Of a DNA stretch of 64,000 nt, positions 11,126 through 23,440 are shown piece after piece. Source of the DNA: Dastarcus helophoroides (lineage: Eukaryota > Arthropoda > Insecta > Coleoptera > Bothrideridae). Below the pieces are notes generated by a model, which was not told where the DNA came from, did no database searches, and saw only the letters and a program-made list of their open reading frames with translations. Every line of letters begins with the position of its first letter. Positions within the stretch are counted from its first letter, which is position 1. Position numbers and translations under genes: made by a program. The stretch covers positions 31,883,976 through 31,947,975 of the forward strand of contig CM053333.1 in NCBI GenBank assembly GCA_028583605.1, written 5' to 3'.

Positions 11126-13099
11126 ATGTGATTATTACATATTCATGCTTACGATGGTTGAAAACATCCAAGAAGGAAGTCGGGCGTGGGGAGGGGGATA
11201 AAATATTTTAAAGGATCGCATGTAGACGTCCATCGGTTAAAGTATACTAATTTTCGAATTATAACATCGTAATTACAGAAGCGACTGAGATGAAATTGGA
11301 TTGTTCTACGACTTATCAGAGCGAGTTTTATGAGAAGGTCTCAAATAGTTGCGTGCGTACGTCTTGATATTAAAAAAAAATAGCTGCAACTGACGTCTAC
11401 ACCGGAAAGTATTCAATGGTCGGAAGAACCAGCGTAGTAGGTACAAGTACACTAATTGGAGGAACGTTTTTTTAGGACTGCTTACACGCATTAGTTCTTT
11501 TGCAAATTAGCGGAAAGACTTAATGGTTAAATTTACTTGACGTATCCCCCGAATATAATAAAACTATATTATATATTAAATATTCATTATAAAAAATATT
11601 ATTTAAATAACTAGTTGGCAAAATTAAGGAACTGGTCTTTTAAAATTAGCGAGCAATTTTGACCAATTAGTAAAAAATTACTTCCCATATGGTGCAAAAT
11701 TCAGGCAAATTATATGTAATTTTAAATACGACGGTTAACGCAATTAGCGACTTCTCATCTTCGCAAGACTTGTTACTAAATTAAATTAGTGGGGTATTCA
11801 AAGTGTAATTTCGTATCCAATTTATTTAATAAGCGGAGATACTTTCACTCGTTGATAATAAAACTTGAATGACTTTCTTCAGCAGTCTCGATCGATAACC
11901 TGAAAGGTCAAAGTTTTTCAAAATACAGTCAAGTCAGTCACTAGCTCTTTCAATGTTCGCAATTCATGAGACCTTTGAACGACACTTTTTGATACAGTAC
12001 CATACCTTGCTTAATTCTTTAAGAGCCTCAGTCTAAAAATTTGCCAAAAGTCTCATATCGTGTAATTAGGCCTTGATTAAATTTTGATCAGGCGTGAGGA
12101 ATATTATGTTTTAATTGAAAAGCCAAAAATCCACTATTGGATTCATTATTACAAGAGTCCTCAAAGTTTAAAAAATATGAATACAAAATATCCCGTAACA
12201 ATACGGCCAACGGCAATCCCCAAGTTGACGAAAATGCATCGGACTTTAAATTTCTTAGTAATAGCAGAGGACTTTAGTTTTGATCCCAGCCAAGGACAGC
12301 AGTTGGCACGCTTCCACAGTCCAGTAAGAAGGAACAATGGCTGATTTTCCAAGCATAGCATTCGTCGCGCCTTATAGCCACATTTATAACAACAATACTC
12401 GATCTTAAGATCTTACTTTTACCTGAAGCCATCACAATCGACCGTATTCAAGTCGTGTGCCTTTGCAGAATTCAATTAAAGGAATAGACTTAACAATTTT
12501 TATGGGTCGAATTTTCATAATTACATTTCGATACGGCGCGACGGACTCCGCCTAACGTCACTGCTTAAGGGTGCATCCTTACGAGGAGCGTCTGTGATGA
12601 AACAATAATTCTGACACTTCGATTCCCAACCAATACACAGATTTAAAAATGTTACAAATTATCCCAATTTTGTCAGTCATGTCGAAGTCTATATTTGGAT
12701 CTTATGAAAACTGGTACGTTAAATTACAGGTTGTGAATATGTGATCATTAGTTTACAAACATTAAAAATGTAAACTTGTCGTTAAAAGGTGAAAAAAGCG
12801 GGAACTCAGCTTGACATTAGTTTACATTCATCGCACCCACAAGAGTAGCATTGTTGAATGATATTAAACGATGGTGCAATATAGAGATGGAAATTATATT
12901 GCTGTCAAACGCATCAGCGAAGTTCCCGCCTGTCCCTCTGTTGTTCCGGTCACCACGTGTTCGACGTGTGCCAGGTGGCAGTTACTGCCCTAAATTAGAC
13001 AACATATGTGAAATTTCGCCCCATCAATTCAAGAATTCTCTGAATCTGATGCTAAACCGATGAGGTTTTTAATCTAATTATTTGGTTAATTACTAGCAT

Positions 13100-13660
13100 G
13101 TGCCAGATTGACTTCTAAATTACGTCGCTCGATCCAATCCTCCTCATGGCTAGTGGGTAGTTGCTGGTAAAGACCGCTACAAGACGAAGTGAACAGCATC
13201 GTTCACCGGTCGAAATTTCTCAAGAATACCGAATAAGGGATGAAAGAAATGGTGCGAATTGGATCTGCAACTTGAGATGATAGCGGAGGCACGTGTACGG
13301 CACGTGCTGATGGTCCGGCAGTTGCTCGGGTGGACACAGGTTAAAGCAGCTGCAATCCGTACCAAAGTAGGTAACATGCTAAATATAGGATTTCCTCCCG
13401 AAGAAACCTACTTCCGGCGATGGTCCTGTGCAACCCTCAAGTGCTGTTGCTTGTTGAATCAACAGGCTGGCCTACCGGAAACTTCCACTGCTCCACAGTG
13501 GTTTATTTGTACCCTGCCAGCTGTAGTTCTACGTTCGCCTTTCAGGTTCCAGTCCCATCCCGATAAAAAATACCCTTTCATTTCCATATCAACAGGGCGT
13601 TGTTTACGCGGCGCGCTTTCAAGGTAGCTGGAACTTCTGCGGCCTTGCACTAGTTTCACA
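13100..13660 (+). other. GC-richer island with a 122-residue open frame
   Basis: The base composition rises clearly above the neighbourhood and CpG is frequent. An open frame at 13259-13627 begins MDLQLEMIAEARVRHVLM and has no recognised domain; the minus strand also has a 66-residue frame over part of it, which weakens the case. It may be a conserved regulatory or promoter region, a non-coding exon or an old transposon remnant. I do not assign a gene. Confidence 0.3.
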
Positions 13661-13920
13661 ATATTAGGTATAGGAAATGTATTTCCATATCCAACTACAT
13701 ACAGATGTATGTAGTATGTCCATTATTGACATTAGTTATGATTGACTTTTTCAATTTTGTGGTTGTTGAGTACTGTATGCTACGAATTTTAAACATTCTA
13801 CGATTTTGTAGATATAAAATTTTCCGAACTATCTGCAATTATATGTAAAATTAGTGGCTATGTACTGGTTTCTCAGAATCGGTTATTTCAAAATTATTTT
13901 CTTAATCGAAACTACGACAA

Positions 13921-15835
13921 ATTTCTTCTTTTTCTCGCTCTTTTCTTTCCTCTTTTTCTTTTTCTCTTTCTGTTACTCTCCCTCTTTCTCTACATTTTCA
14001 TCTTTAATTTTTTCTTTCTCTATTTCCATTTCCTTTTCTGCCTTTTCATCTTCCCCTTCCTTTTCTTTCTTCTCTTCATTTCCATTTTCCTTCTATTTGT
14101 CCTCTTTTATTTCTTCTCATCATCTTCCTATTCATCTTTCTCTTCCTCTTCCTCTTCCTCTTCCTCTTCCTCTTCCTCTTCCTCTTCCTCTTCCTCTTCC
14201 TCTTCCTCTTCCTCTTCCTCTTCCTCTTCCTCTTCCTCTTCCTCTTCCTCTTTCTCTTCCTCTTCCTCTTCCTCTTCCTCTTCCTCTTACCCTTTCTCTT
14301 TGTCTTCCTCTTCTTTTGTTTCCTCTTCTTTCTCTTACTCTTTCTGCTCTTGTTCCTGTTTCTCCTCCCCTTCCTCTTCTTCCTATTTCTCTTCTTTTTC
14401 CTCTTTCTCTTCTTTTTCCTCGTGCCCTAACTCTTCTTCCTATTTCTCTTCCCATTCCTCTTCCTCTTCCTCGTCCTCTTCTTCTTCCTGTTCTTCCCTC
14501 TTTTACTTCCTTTTCTTTTTTTCCTCACCTTCCTCTTACTCTTTCTCCTTTCTTGCCTGTTTTTCTTATCCTTCCTCTGCTTCCTATTTCTCTTTTCCTT
14601 GTTCTTTTTCCTTATTCTCTTTTTCTTCTTCTTTCTCTTCTCCATCTTCTTCATCTTCCTCCTACTTTTTCTCTTCTTTTTCCTCGCCCCCTAATTCTTC
14701 TTCCTATTTATCTTCCCATTCCTCCTCCTCTTACTCTTCCTCTTCCTCTTCCTCTTCCTCTCTTCATCTTCATCTTCCCCTTCCCCTTCCTCCTCATCTT
14801 CATCTTCATCTTCATCTTCATCTTCATCTTCATCTTCATCTTCATCTTCATCTTCATCTTCATCTTCATCTTCATCTTCATCTTCATCTTCATCTTCATC
14901 TTCATCTTCATCTTCATCTTCATCTTCATCTTCATCTTCATCTTCATCTTCATCTTCATCTTCATCTTCATCTTCATCTTCATCTTCATCTTCATCTTCA
15001 TCTTCATCTTCATCTTCATCTTCATCTTCATCTTCATCTTCATCTTCATCTTCATCTTCATCTTCATCTTCATCTTCATCTTCATCTTCATCTTCATCTT
15101 CATCTTCATCTTCATCTTCCTCTTCCTCTTCCTCTTCCTCTTCCTCTTCCTCTTCCTCTTCCTCTTCCTCTTCCTTTTCCTCTTTCTCTTTCTCTTTCTC
15201 TTTCTCTTCCTCTTCCTTTTCCTTTTCCTCTTTCTCTTTCTCTTTCTCTTTCTCTTTCTCTTCCTCTTCCTCTTCCTCTTCCTCCTTCTCTTCATCTTCT
15301 CTTTTCTCTTTCTCTTTCTCTTCCTCTTCCTTTTTGTCTTTCTCCTTCTTTTCCTCTTCCTCTCCCTCTTCCTCTTTCTCTTCCTTTTTTCTTTTTCTTC
15401 CTCTTCCTCCCCCTCTTTTTCTTCATTTTTCTCTTCTTCATCCTATTTATCGTTCTCCTTTTCTTTTCCATCCTTTTCATTTTCCACTTACCCATTTTCT
15501 TCTTTGTCCCTTTTTTCTCCTCCTCCTTTTACGTTTCCTTCTTCTTTTTCTCGTCATCTTCAGCGTTGTCTTTTTCTTTTCGTTTCCCCTTTAGTTTTCT
15601 TCGGTGCTTTGTTTTTTTTTACCGTTCTTGCTTTTATGTTTCTTCCTATTTCATGTTCTCTTTCATATATCGTTTCTTTCCCTTTTTCTCTTTCCGTTTC
15701 TCGTCATCCGCGCCCTCAATATTTTCTTCGTTCTCTTCATATTCTTCCAGTGTCTTCTTCTTCTGCTCTCTCTCTCTATTGGTTCTTCTCTTACTGCTTC
15801 TTCTAGCTCTTCCTATTATTTCTCATAATGGTTCC
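13921..15835. repeat. 1.9-kb polypyrimidine array
   Basis: Pyrimidine-rich throughout on the + strand. Clean sub-blocks are (TCTTCC)n at about 14141-14288, (CTTCAT)n at about 14793-15119 (near 54 units), (CTTCCT)n at about 15119-15172 and (TTTCTC)n around 15180-15200 and 15230-15260; the remainder is an imperfect TCC/TTC mixture. The 650- and 516-residue open frames are translations (IFIFIF, LHLHLH, SSSS). Confidence 0.97.
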
Positions 15836-17896
15836 CTTCTTACGATGTGAATCTCGAAATCTTTAGCAAATTTAAACTTGAAAGTTTAATTGAATATTTC
15901 AAGAAAAATTCGAAATTTCTAAAAGAATGTTTTTTAAAATAAAATTTAGATAATCTCTTGAATTTGGTGCATTTCTCTAAAGGAAACAATAATTGATATT
16001 TTTAATCCTTACTTTATAGAAAAATTTTGCAATATTCATAACTTACACAAGTTATGAAAGAAAATAATCTTTAGAAATAGAGTTTCTCTCGAAATTTCGG
16101 CATACACTTAAGTGTCGGTCGAAACAGCGGAAGCCAAAATTCGGTTTCAATTTCGACCAAAAATCTAGTTCCGTTTACGTCGTTAAGTCCCTTCTAGGCA
16201 GAATATATGAATAGGTGCCAACTACGCCTTTAACTTTGCGGTTGTCGAGGGTCAGATAAATTTCCAAAATACTCCTCCTTAAAAATTCGCGAGCATCGTC
16301 CTCATAACTTCAAATGCCAAAGAATTGTAATTATTGGATGATGCACCGTTCGCAATTAGTCGCGGTGTTATTACACCGACGTTCACCTGGCTATAAACTT
16401 AAGGCAAACGTTGACATTTAGAGCCATACCAAATTTAATTATTGTCTTTTGTCTTACAATTAATTCCACGATATGTAACATCAATTGTTTGGGTTTTCGA
16501 TGAATCGTAAAACAATGAAAATGTTTAAGTAAGTTGGTTTGGGGAATAATCCATTGTTTTAAAATATGTAGCGACAAGAGGACGAAGTGCGTGTATGATT
16601 CCAGGAAAATGACTGGTTGAATTGATTGGTAATGTAATTAGTTGAAAAAATGTGCAATATGTCTATAATAACGTTACCATTACGGGATTTTCTAGGAAAT
16701 AAAATATTTTATATCCATTGTTAAGTGGAATTGATGGTAATCAATTTTAGTATCAAGGATAGTCATAAAGTAAATTAATTACATTTTATACAAATAACGA
16801 TTGGGATTTATAATCAACTAAAACAGTTTATTACATAGTGTAATGCCTCATCACTTTAAAATGCTTCAGAGGCGTCTATCCTTCGATAAACTTTCATAAA
16901 ATTGAATAGTCGAATTGGAAATCAGTGAGACAATATGAAATTGTGTCAGGATTATTTCTACTGGTAACGGTTATGACTATAGATCATGTTCCCGGGACAA
17001 AACTTTCTAAGATAAGAAGGTAATGTTGCTTTCAACTTCAATTTATTATTTCACATTAGCAACTTATGGTGTAAAAAAGAAGCTTCTTCCAATCATGTAG
17101 GGATACTGAAAATGTTACTTCAACTTTCTATTGCAACGTACTGTACGCGTTCCATAAATTTCGTACTGACAGTAAAGTTGCAATTTATTTGTGAAGGTAT
17201 AAAGAAGATACGAAGATATTTAGGTTATTTGATGAATCGTTGAATTGTATTAGTGAAAGTCTGTTTTATTGTCGATAACTTACATTTTAATTAAAAATGA
17301 CGCGTAATAAAAACATCTAAGTGCTTTCGATTAATTGAATTATTAACTAATAAAACCTTGAGTTTGCTATTTCATCAAGAATTTAACTAATTTTCCCACG
17401 TTTGTGGAATTTTGATAGAAATATATCAGTCGCGAAACGAACGCATTAAAAACAATGTGACTTTTAGCAATTAAACAGTACCAACGGCAACAGGGGAAAT
17501 TTAAGGGCAGGTGTAGCCTGTTGTGAAACGACCCCAATAGTTAAATATAACAGGTGCTCGATATATAAGCAAATCTTACATAAAGTGGATTTTGTGAGAT
17601 TTATAATGCCTTTTAAAGGAACCTGCCTTTATAAAAGACACCTGAATCATCAAAATAACACAAAAAGGCGGGATGTGTATTTTATTGTACCTTCCAAGAC
17701 TAAGACGAAATATAATCGGAAATTGTACTACTTAGTTTATATCTTAAAACGAGACGATGTCGCTAGAATTAAATTTGTTTGGTCTTTGTGTTGAAAATGG
17801 GGGCGTGGGTACCAAAATTCGCCATTAGGTGTAAATAAGGTTTATCGGTATATTATTTTTTTGTTTAGGGCTTACAATCACAGAATAAATTCATCA
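15836..17896. other. AT-rich spacer, no gene seen
   Basis: Single-copy-looking AT-rich DNA without recognisable motifs. Open frames of 64 residues (16383-16577, minus) and 69 residues (17585-17794, plus) carry nothing I can identify. Confidence 0.45.
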
Positions 17897-18905
17897 TTTT
17901 TTTTTACGTTTAATCCACTTGCAAAGGGTAACCCCATTATGCTCTCAAAGCACTGCGAGTAGAATGCGGAAACAAGGATAGATGGCGATGAAGCGCCTTC
18001 TTAAACAAGGATAGGTTGTAATTTTTGGGGAAAATTCCTTTCGGTAACAAGTTCCATAACTTGGAAGTTCTATAGAAAAGTCTCCATAGACAGAAGTCCT
18101 CACTGTGTCAAGCTGGACCGCACAGGAATTTGCTGTCTCCGACTGTTTAGTATGCCTCAAGAATCTTGCCCTTGGGGGGATCAATCCTATTAGTTTTTGC
18201 GAGCACCTTCCATGATAGTAGTTGTAGAAAAGAGACAAGTCACCAACCATACGCCTGTGCTCTAGTGTTTCGAGAGAATCGGTTAGACTCTCGTCATCAA
18301 TTAGGCGAATCGCTCTTCTTTGAATTGAATTCAAGAGAGCTAAAGTGTGTTTTGGGGCTGAACTCCAAACATGAGAACAGTATTGACTAGTGTTGCCCTA
18401 ACTTGAGCTTTATATAGTGTTAATAGCTGATGAGATGTGAAGTACTTTTTAGCTCTAATAAGAAAGCCTAGGTTCTGAGAGGCGGATTTGGCAATGGCGC
18501 ACACATGATCGATTATCCCAAGAGAAATTAGTGCTCGCATTCACTCCTAGGATAAATAGATTAGATCCCATCGGAAGGATTTTACCGTCCATTAGTATGT
18601 TTGTTGCATTATCCCTTGATGTTTTCTTAGAGAAAACCGCAGCCTGAGTTTTTGAAGCGTTGAAGTCGACCAAATTGTTCTTACTCCATTCCAGAATAAT
18701 CTCGAGATCCCCGTTAATCGTCTGTATGTGCTGTTCCCTTAGTCGATCTGAAGCAGCGATAGATAATGGTTTGTCGGAAATAAAGATGACACAAGGTTTT
18801 TATCATCTGCGTAGCTGTATATAGGATTGGAAGTTGAAGCTAAGAGATCATTTATGTGTAACAGAAATAGAGTAGGAGACAGATCAGACCCCTGAAGCAC
18901 CCCGT
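17897..18905 (-). pseudogene. Non-LTR retrotransposon reverse transcriptase, 3' part, broken
   Basis: The C-terminal part of a LINE ORF2-type protein, read on the minus strand. In order it shows YGVLQGSDLSPTLFLLHIND (RT palm, normally GVPQGS), then SYADD (the catalytic YADD box), ILEWSKNNLVDFNASKTQ, the SASQNLGFLIRAKKYF segment, LYKAQVRATL, SIQRRAIRLIDD and YYHGRCSQKLIGLIPP, all characteristic of insect LINE reverse transcriptases. The protein is split by at least four frameshifts (near 18740, 18540, 18390 and 18020); the last frame ends SLFPHSTRSALRA then stop at 17937. A short A run on the minus strand (+ strand T9 near 17897-17905) marks the likely 3' end. The N-terminal endonuclease and upstream RT fingers are missing. 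The RT clade (Jockey/CR1-like) is a guess. Confidence 0.9.
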
Positions 18906-19135
18906 AGAAAACAATCAATAAATGAAAAATAAAATACAAAGAAATATACAAAAATGAAAAATGAGAAAACCAAATTCAAAACATCAGAGCACGGTAACTC
19001 AGTATGTCCACGATACCAGAGGCCAAACTCTTCTGAATAAAAAAATTGGTACAAAGGATAACAAAGTTTAGACAGAAGAGCAAGGTAACTCAGTATGTCC
19101 AGTATACCAGAGGGGAGACTCTTCTGAAGAGAGCA
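18906..19135 (-). repeat. Penelope-like repeat fragment with internal duplication
   Basis: CAAAACATCAGAGCACGGTA, ACTCAGTATGTCCA, ATACCAGAGG and CTTCTG match the units at 31118-31363 and 62823-63050. The second half of the motif occurs twice here (18988-19042 and 19078-19131). It abuts the reverse transcriptase fragment at about 18905 without a spacer. Family assignment to Penelope-like retroelements rests on the fuller copies and is tentative. Confidence 0.6.
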
Positions 19136-19484
19136 ATCATGGTCAGGTTGCTACCGCAGAATATAACCACTGTAATTTTTAACTAACAAAGATCCCTGTG
19201 CAACTATGGATCCACATTTGTAAATCCTTCAGAGCTCTTAACAATTATAAAGCTTGTTGTTAATGGTGATGAACGCTTCAAACGCTGTAGCTACGCAATG
19301 CTCTATGGCTAGACAGAATCATCAGAAGCTACTCTATTAGGAACTAGTGCTGGTCGAGCTTCCGTATGGCCCTGATTTGCCGGCGTCTTCCGTTTATACC
19401 GTCATTGCACTGGTTGGAGGTTGGTTATATTTCGTTAGTCCAAATACCCTTTCTACACGATCAATCGTACGTATTTACTGCTTC
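19136..19484. other. Spacer, no gene seen
   Basis: Mixed-composition sequence with no recognisable repeat or exon. Confidence 0.35.
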
Positions 19485-20250
19485 TAGTTTTTTGGCTCCC
19501 TTTAAGTCTGCCTCAAATTCATCTCGAGCTCTAGAATCAAAGGAATTCATCTGGAGTTTTAAAGTCTCCATTAAAGTCAAAGGTTTGAGGCACATGGAAA
19601 ATCATTCATTTAGAATTTGCAGTCCCAAGTCTAGAACAGTTGCATTTAAAGCATAGATTTGTTAAGCAAAATTGCAATGAAACTTTTTTATGTTCTTAAC
19701 TTCTCAATAAGAGCAAAAATGAACTTCTAAAGTGCAAAATTCTCAAAACAAAACTCTAAACGTTGAAAGAAACTTATCTGTAGCTGTACAGTCCTAGGAA
19801 GTATCATCTAAAGATCTATCAATATATGTACTACTTCTAGTTCTTTGGCATTCCTGAAGAGTACCCCAAGTTCATCTAGAGATCTAAACTTAGATTCATT
19901 TAGATCTTTAAAGTCATTAGAGGCAAATATTTTGGAGCTTACAGAGGAAAATGTATTTAGAGTTTCTAAAATTTCAAAGAAAATTCATTTAGAGTTTGTA
20001 AAGTACCAGGAAATTGATCCGGAAGGTTAAATTGTCAAGAAAGACCACCGTGAGCACAAACTTGTCAAACAAAATCATCTTTAAGTTTAGAACTATAATA
20101 ACACTTTTTTATGGTTCTTAATTTCTCAAGAAGACCAAAGATGAAGTGCTAAATTCTCAAAGGAAGTCATTTTGAGCACTGAACTGCGAAAGAAACTCCT
20201 CTGCAACTCTTAAGTTCCAAGAAATATTTCATCTAAAGATTTATCAATCG
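19485..20250. repeat. Diverged two-copy tandem duplication
   Basis: Copy 1 (about 19485-19835) and copy 2 (about 19838-20250) share an ordered series of blocks: TAGTTnTTTGGC, TTCATCTnGAG, CTTTAAAGTC, CAAAATnnnAAT, CTTTTTTATG-TTCTTAA, TTCTCAA, GTGCnAAATTCTCAA, GAAAGAAACT and ATCTAAAGATnTATCAAT. The offset rises from about 353 to 405 bp because of indels. No function is visible. Confidence 0.7.
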
Positions 20251-20490
20251 TATCTATTGAAGATATTGCCAAATTAAGTTGGTGATCTAAATCTACATTT
20301 AAGGAAATCAATTTAGCTTTAGAATCTCTGTTAAGAGCCTTGAAGGCTGTCGTGGAAGAAAAATGAAAAAAAGGGCAGTGAAAAAAAATTCGGTTCGGTT
20401 ATATTGCATTTATTCTAATCGAAGTCGCCACCGTGTATATGTTTACATGTACTTAGATGTCCTCCAACGACCGACATCCGTGGTGCTCAC

Positions 20491-20537
20491 CTCGCTCGTC
20501 CTGACCCAGTGACGCTTTGAGCAAAATCATCTTCCAT
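20491..20537 (-). CDS. Candidate first coding exon, very weak
   Basis: On the minus strand CAAAAATGG gives an insect-like start context, followed by 15 codons reading MEDDFAQSVTGSGRA and ending at GCGAG|GTGAGC, a good 5' splice site. Without splicing the frame stops at once. No downstream exon was identified. Further along on the minus strand AATAAA occurs at about 20416. It could equally be part of a transposon LTR or chance. Confidence 0.15.
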
Positions 20538-21819
20538 TTTTGGTGCGGTATGAGTAGAAGTATGATTGTATCGTTTCGTAAGAAAAGGTTATCTGTTAAT
20601 CTGGAGCCGGTTCCGGATTCAACAAAAAATCGTTTTGTGTGAAAACTTCCTTACGCTGGTATCCCCAGGGTAAGGTAATTTAATCAGTTATTCATAAAGT
20701 GATGCTGGTAAGTCTTCGGACGATGTGGCAAAAAATTGATCAGAACTAGATTTACAAGTAAGAGAGCAAAATTTACGAGCGACGTTAATTGTTTACCTGA
20801 AAATACATTCTGAATATTTTTGTTTTAAAAACCGATGTAATTCATGCAATGTTGATATCTAATCGTACTCGGTATTAATTTAAATGCCGATGAGTAATTT
20901 GTTGTATATTCTCATATTACAGCTAGCTTCCCAGACCATTTAAAATAATAAGGTATGAAATAGGACATTGCAACGTTGTGTGCATTGCAATAATAACAAT
21001 TAGAATGAAGTATGATTACAAAGTATAGGTTATTATATAATAGAATTTTGGTTTGAGGGCGTTAAATGCAATCTGAAGCTACACGATTCTAAAAATATTT
21101 TATAATAATTATGAAATTATGTTAAACTTCCCACGAATATGTTTTTGCAGCAGACTTAGAAAGTAAGTAGGTGTAAGGCATCATTAATTCACATCTTGGG
21201 TTGGTACATTACGGATGCATTATGTCGAATACAGGTAAAGAAAGGTAAAACGCTTTGAAATTGTAAAAGTACCAAACGGCACGTGTTATTTTTACAAATA
21301 AGCAGATGCGCACCAAGAATATTCCGCCCTTACGATGTTTTTTATCTTTTGTAATCTTTTGAAAATAATACCCCTTGTCAATTGCAGCTATACATTCCCT
21401 CACTCATTTTAAGTTGTGTGGAAAAACAAATGTTGTTTTACGGCTGGCGGGCCTTAAATAGAAGTATTTTTTTGGAAAAGCGGGCTCATTAGTAACAATT
21501 ACCGCCTGGGTTGTTTCTAGTTATTCACACCATTTCATTAGTCTTAGGGGGCGCTGTGGAGACCGTCTCATAAGAAGCAATACTATTATATGTTAATGTT
21601 AATATTAATGCGTTTGTGCAAAAAATGATTTATGGTTCTTTGGGTTTAGAAAATTGTCCAGGACCAATCGTTGGCGGTTCTCGCATTCCTTGCATGATAC
21701 AGTTTATACAATTCGGAAAAGCAACTCTGAATTAAATTGCGTTCCAGAACTGGGTAATGGCCCCATATGGATACAAAATGCATTTTGGGGTGTTTTTATA
21801 ATACTTATTTTTTATTTAG

Positions 21820-22012
21820 GCGTGGCTTCCGATGATGGCATCCCTGGGGGTCGCGACAAACAAGTTGAAAAACTTTTACTTAAAAGTAAGCTTCTAACCT
21901 TTGAAAGTACACTTTGTTTTGCTTCCTCATAATTTTAGGTTGTCGAAACAAGGATCGGTTAGCAAAATATTTCCAAGTTAATGTGGTTACGAATATAACT
22001 ACATATGTTTGA
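21820..22012 (+). CDS. Candidate two-exon 3' gene fragment (exons 21820-21885, 21939-22012)
   Basis: A pyrimidine- and T-rich stretch ending TTTATTTAG precedes 66 bp encoding VASDDGIPGGRDKQVEKLLL, which ends at AAAA|GTAAG. A 53-bp interval with a good polypyrimidine tract ending AATTTTAG follows, and the frame continues in phase as SCRNKDRLAKYFQVNVVTNI, then six more residues and TGA at 22010-22012. Intron length suits insects. I recognise no family, no upstream exon is evident, and both segments are short, so chance is a serious alternative. Confidence 0.22.
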
Positions 22013-22106
22013 AGTGTTAAGACAGGTAAATAGGAAATTTGTTTACTTCTTCCACTCGAAATATTGTAAGGCCAATGGCAGATGTTATTTAGCGCGTGGT
22101 ACTCAC

Positions 22107-22185
22107 CTTTGGGGTATCTTGGAATAAGCTCGGTACTATTATTAGTTCTATTATAAGGAACCAGCCTGTCTTCGCTGTACTTAAA
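22107..22185 (-). CDS. Candidate internal exon, minus strand
   Basis: On the minus strand TTTTCTCGCTGTGCCAAGG-GGCAG forms an acceptor, then 79 bp encode FKYSEDRLVPYNRTNNSTEL and IPRYPK, ending at AAAG|GTGAGT, a near-consensus donor. The segment contains two N-glycosylation sequons (NRT and NST), which would suit a secreted or surface protein. It lies within a 112-residue open frame (21880-22218). No family is recognised, and it sits 94 bp from the opposite-strand candidate. Confidence 0.22.
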
Positions 22186-23440
22186 CTGCCCCTTGGCACA
22201 GCGAGAAAAACATGTCACTCAAAGTGTATCATACCTTCCGGCTTTTTTAATTCTTTGGTCGATAACCCAGTAGCCGTAATAATACGCTTATGATGGTGAA
22301 ACGTTGAAAAATTAGAATTGCACGTTCCCACTTAATGAATGCTTTACAATACGATCAAGGAAAAATCTAATTAGAACCTCCACTACTCCGAAAACAATAA
22401 TGCAAGATTTAAAATTTGCATAACAAATAGCTTACATAAGGCAGAAATTGAATCAGGATTAAAATGTCTTACTTTCAATTGGCAAGGAATCATGTCTTGT
22501 TATAAAATTTGTTTTAAATTTGTCAAGATACAGTCGAATACATTTGGGGCGATGGTGAAAGAACTTTCGTTTTATAGCATTTAAAACTAATATTGAGCGT
22601 TTTGTATTGCCGCAATTAGTGTACCACAGTACTCATCAGCTTAATGCCTGTTTCCTCAACTCATTATGAACAACTTAAGTAGAATCTCCCGGTTTTATAC
22701 CATCACGTTTACTTAATTATATGAAAGTTCTCTAGACTGAAACGTTACTTCGACCATTTTTTAGATTATGAATACTTATTCGGAAGATATGGTACTTGTG
22801 AAGAATCTCGCTGGGAATCCTTAATTAATGAATAAATACCTATTCATTTTATATCATTTGGTGAAAAAAGTTACCTTCGTCCATTGACGTAAACATTTTA
22901 ATTGTTATATCGTACCATATGTCCCTGTAAATCCGTTAAAAAAGCACAATGATACCTAAGTATTTAATTCAAAATATTCTAGTTTTTATAAACGTTTATG
23001 CTTTTGTTGTGCTACACTAAAACTTCTCCATAACGGTCAGTTTAAATTGCATAAAAATTTTAAGGGGTTGCCGTTTTCGAAGGATAATATAATAGATTAT
23101 TTTGTTCCGTTCTAAAATATTCATTATCGTGATCGTTATTTCGTTAAAGAAACTTAAGTTTATATTATTTTGGATAGTATTAAAGTAACAAATCCAGTAA
23201 AAAAACACACGTGCACAAGTAAATATTTACGTGTGGTCTAAATTACCCCATAATCCCTAGCGTTGTTGATTTTAAGGAGGAAGAGACTTAAGGGGGTTGA
23301 AAATAAATTACCACAAGAATCTCCTACACGCAATACGATGTGCAATCTCTGCGTCTATAGTGGCGAGTCTTAATCATTCGAGCATTAAAGAGATACAGAA
23401 GATCAGATACCAATCCGCCCTTTTGGTTGGCTCTAGTTCT

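Larger units (their letters stand above)
10913..13920. other. Spacer with hairpin and a GC-richer island
   Basis: Mostly unrecognised sequence, A/T-rich except for 12530-12610 and 13100-13660. Apart from the hairpin at 11087-11125 and the island listed separately, I see no repeats. A short palindrome CTACATAC-AGAT-GTATGTAG sits near 13697-13716. Confidence 0.5.
20251..23440. other. Mostly single-copy spacer with weak candidate exons
   Basis: AT-rich sequence that lacks simple repeats. Three short stretches with splice-like borders are listed separately (20491-20537 minus, 21820-22012 plus, 22107-22185 minus). Outside these I see no support for genes. Confidence 0.4.

Noticed and set aside
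13854..15850. 650- and 516-residue frames
   Set aside because: Translations of hexamer repeats (IFIF, LHLH, LPLP); no non-repeat domain at either end.
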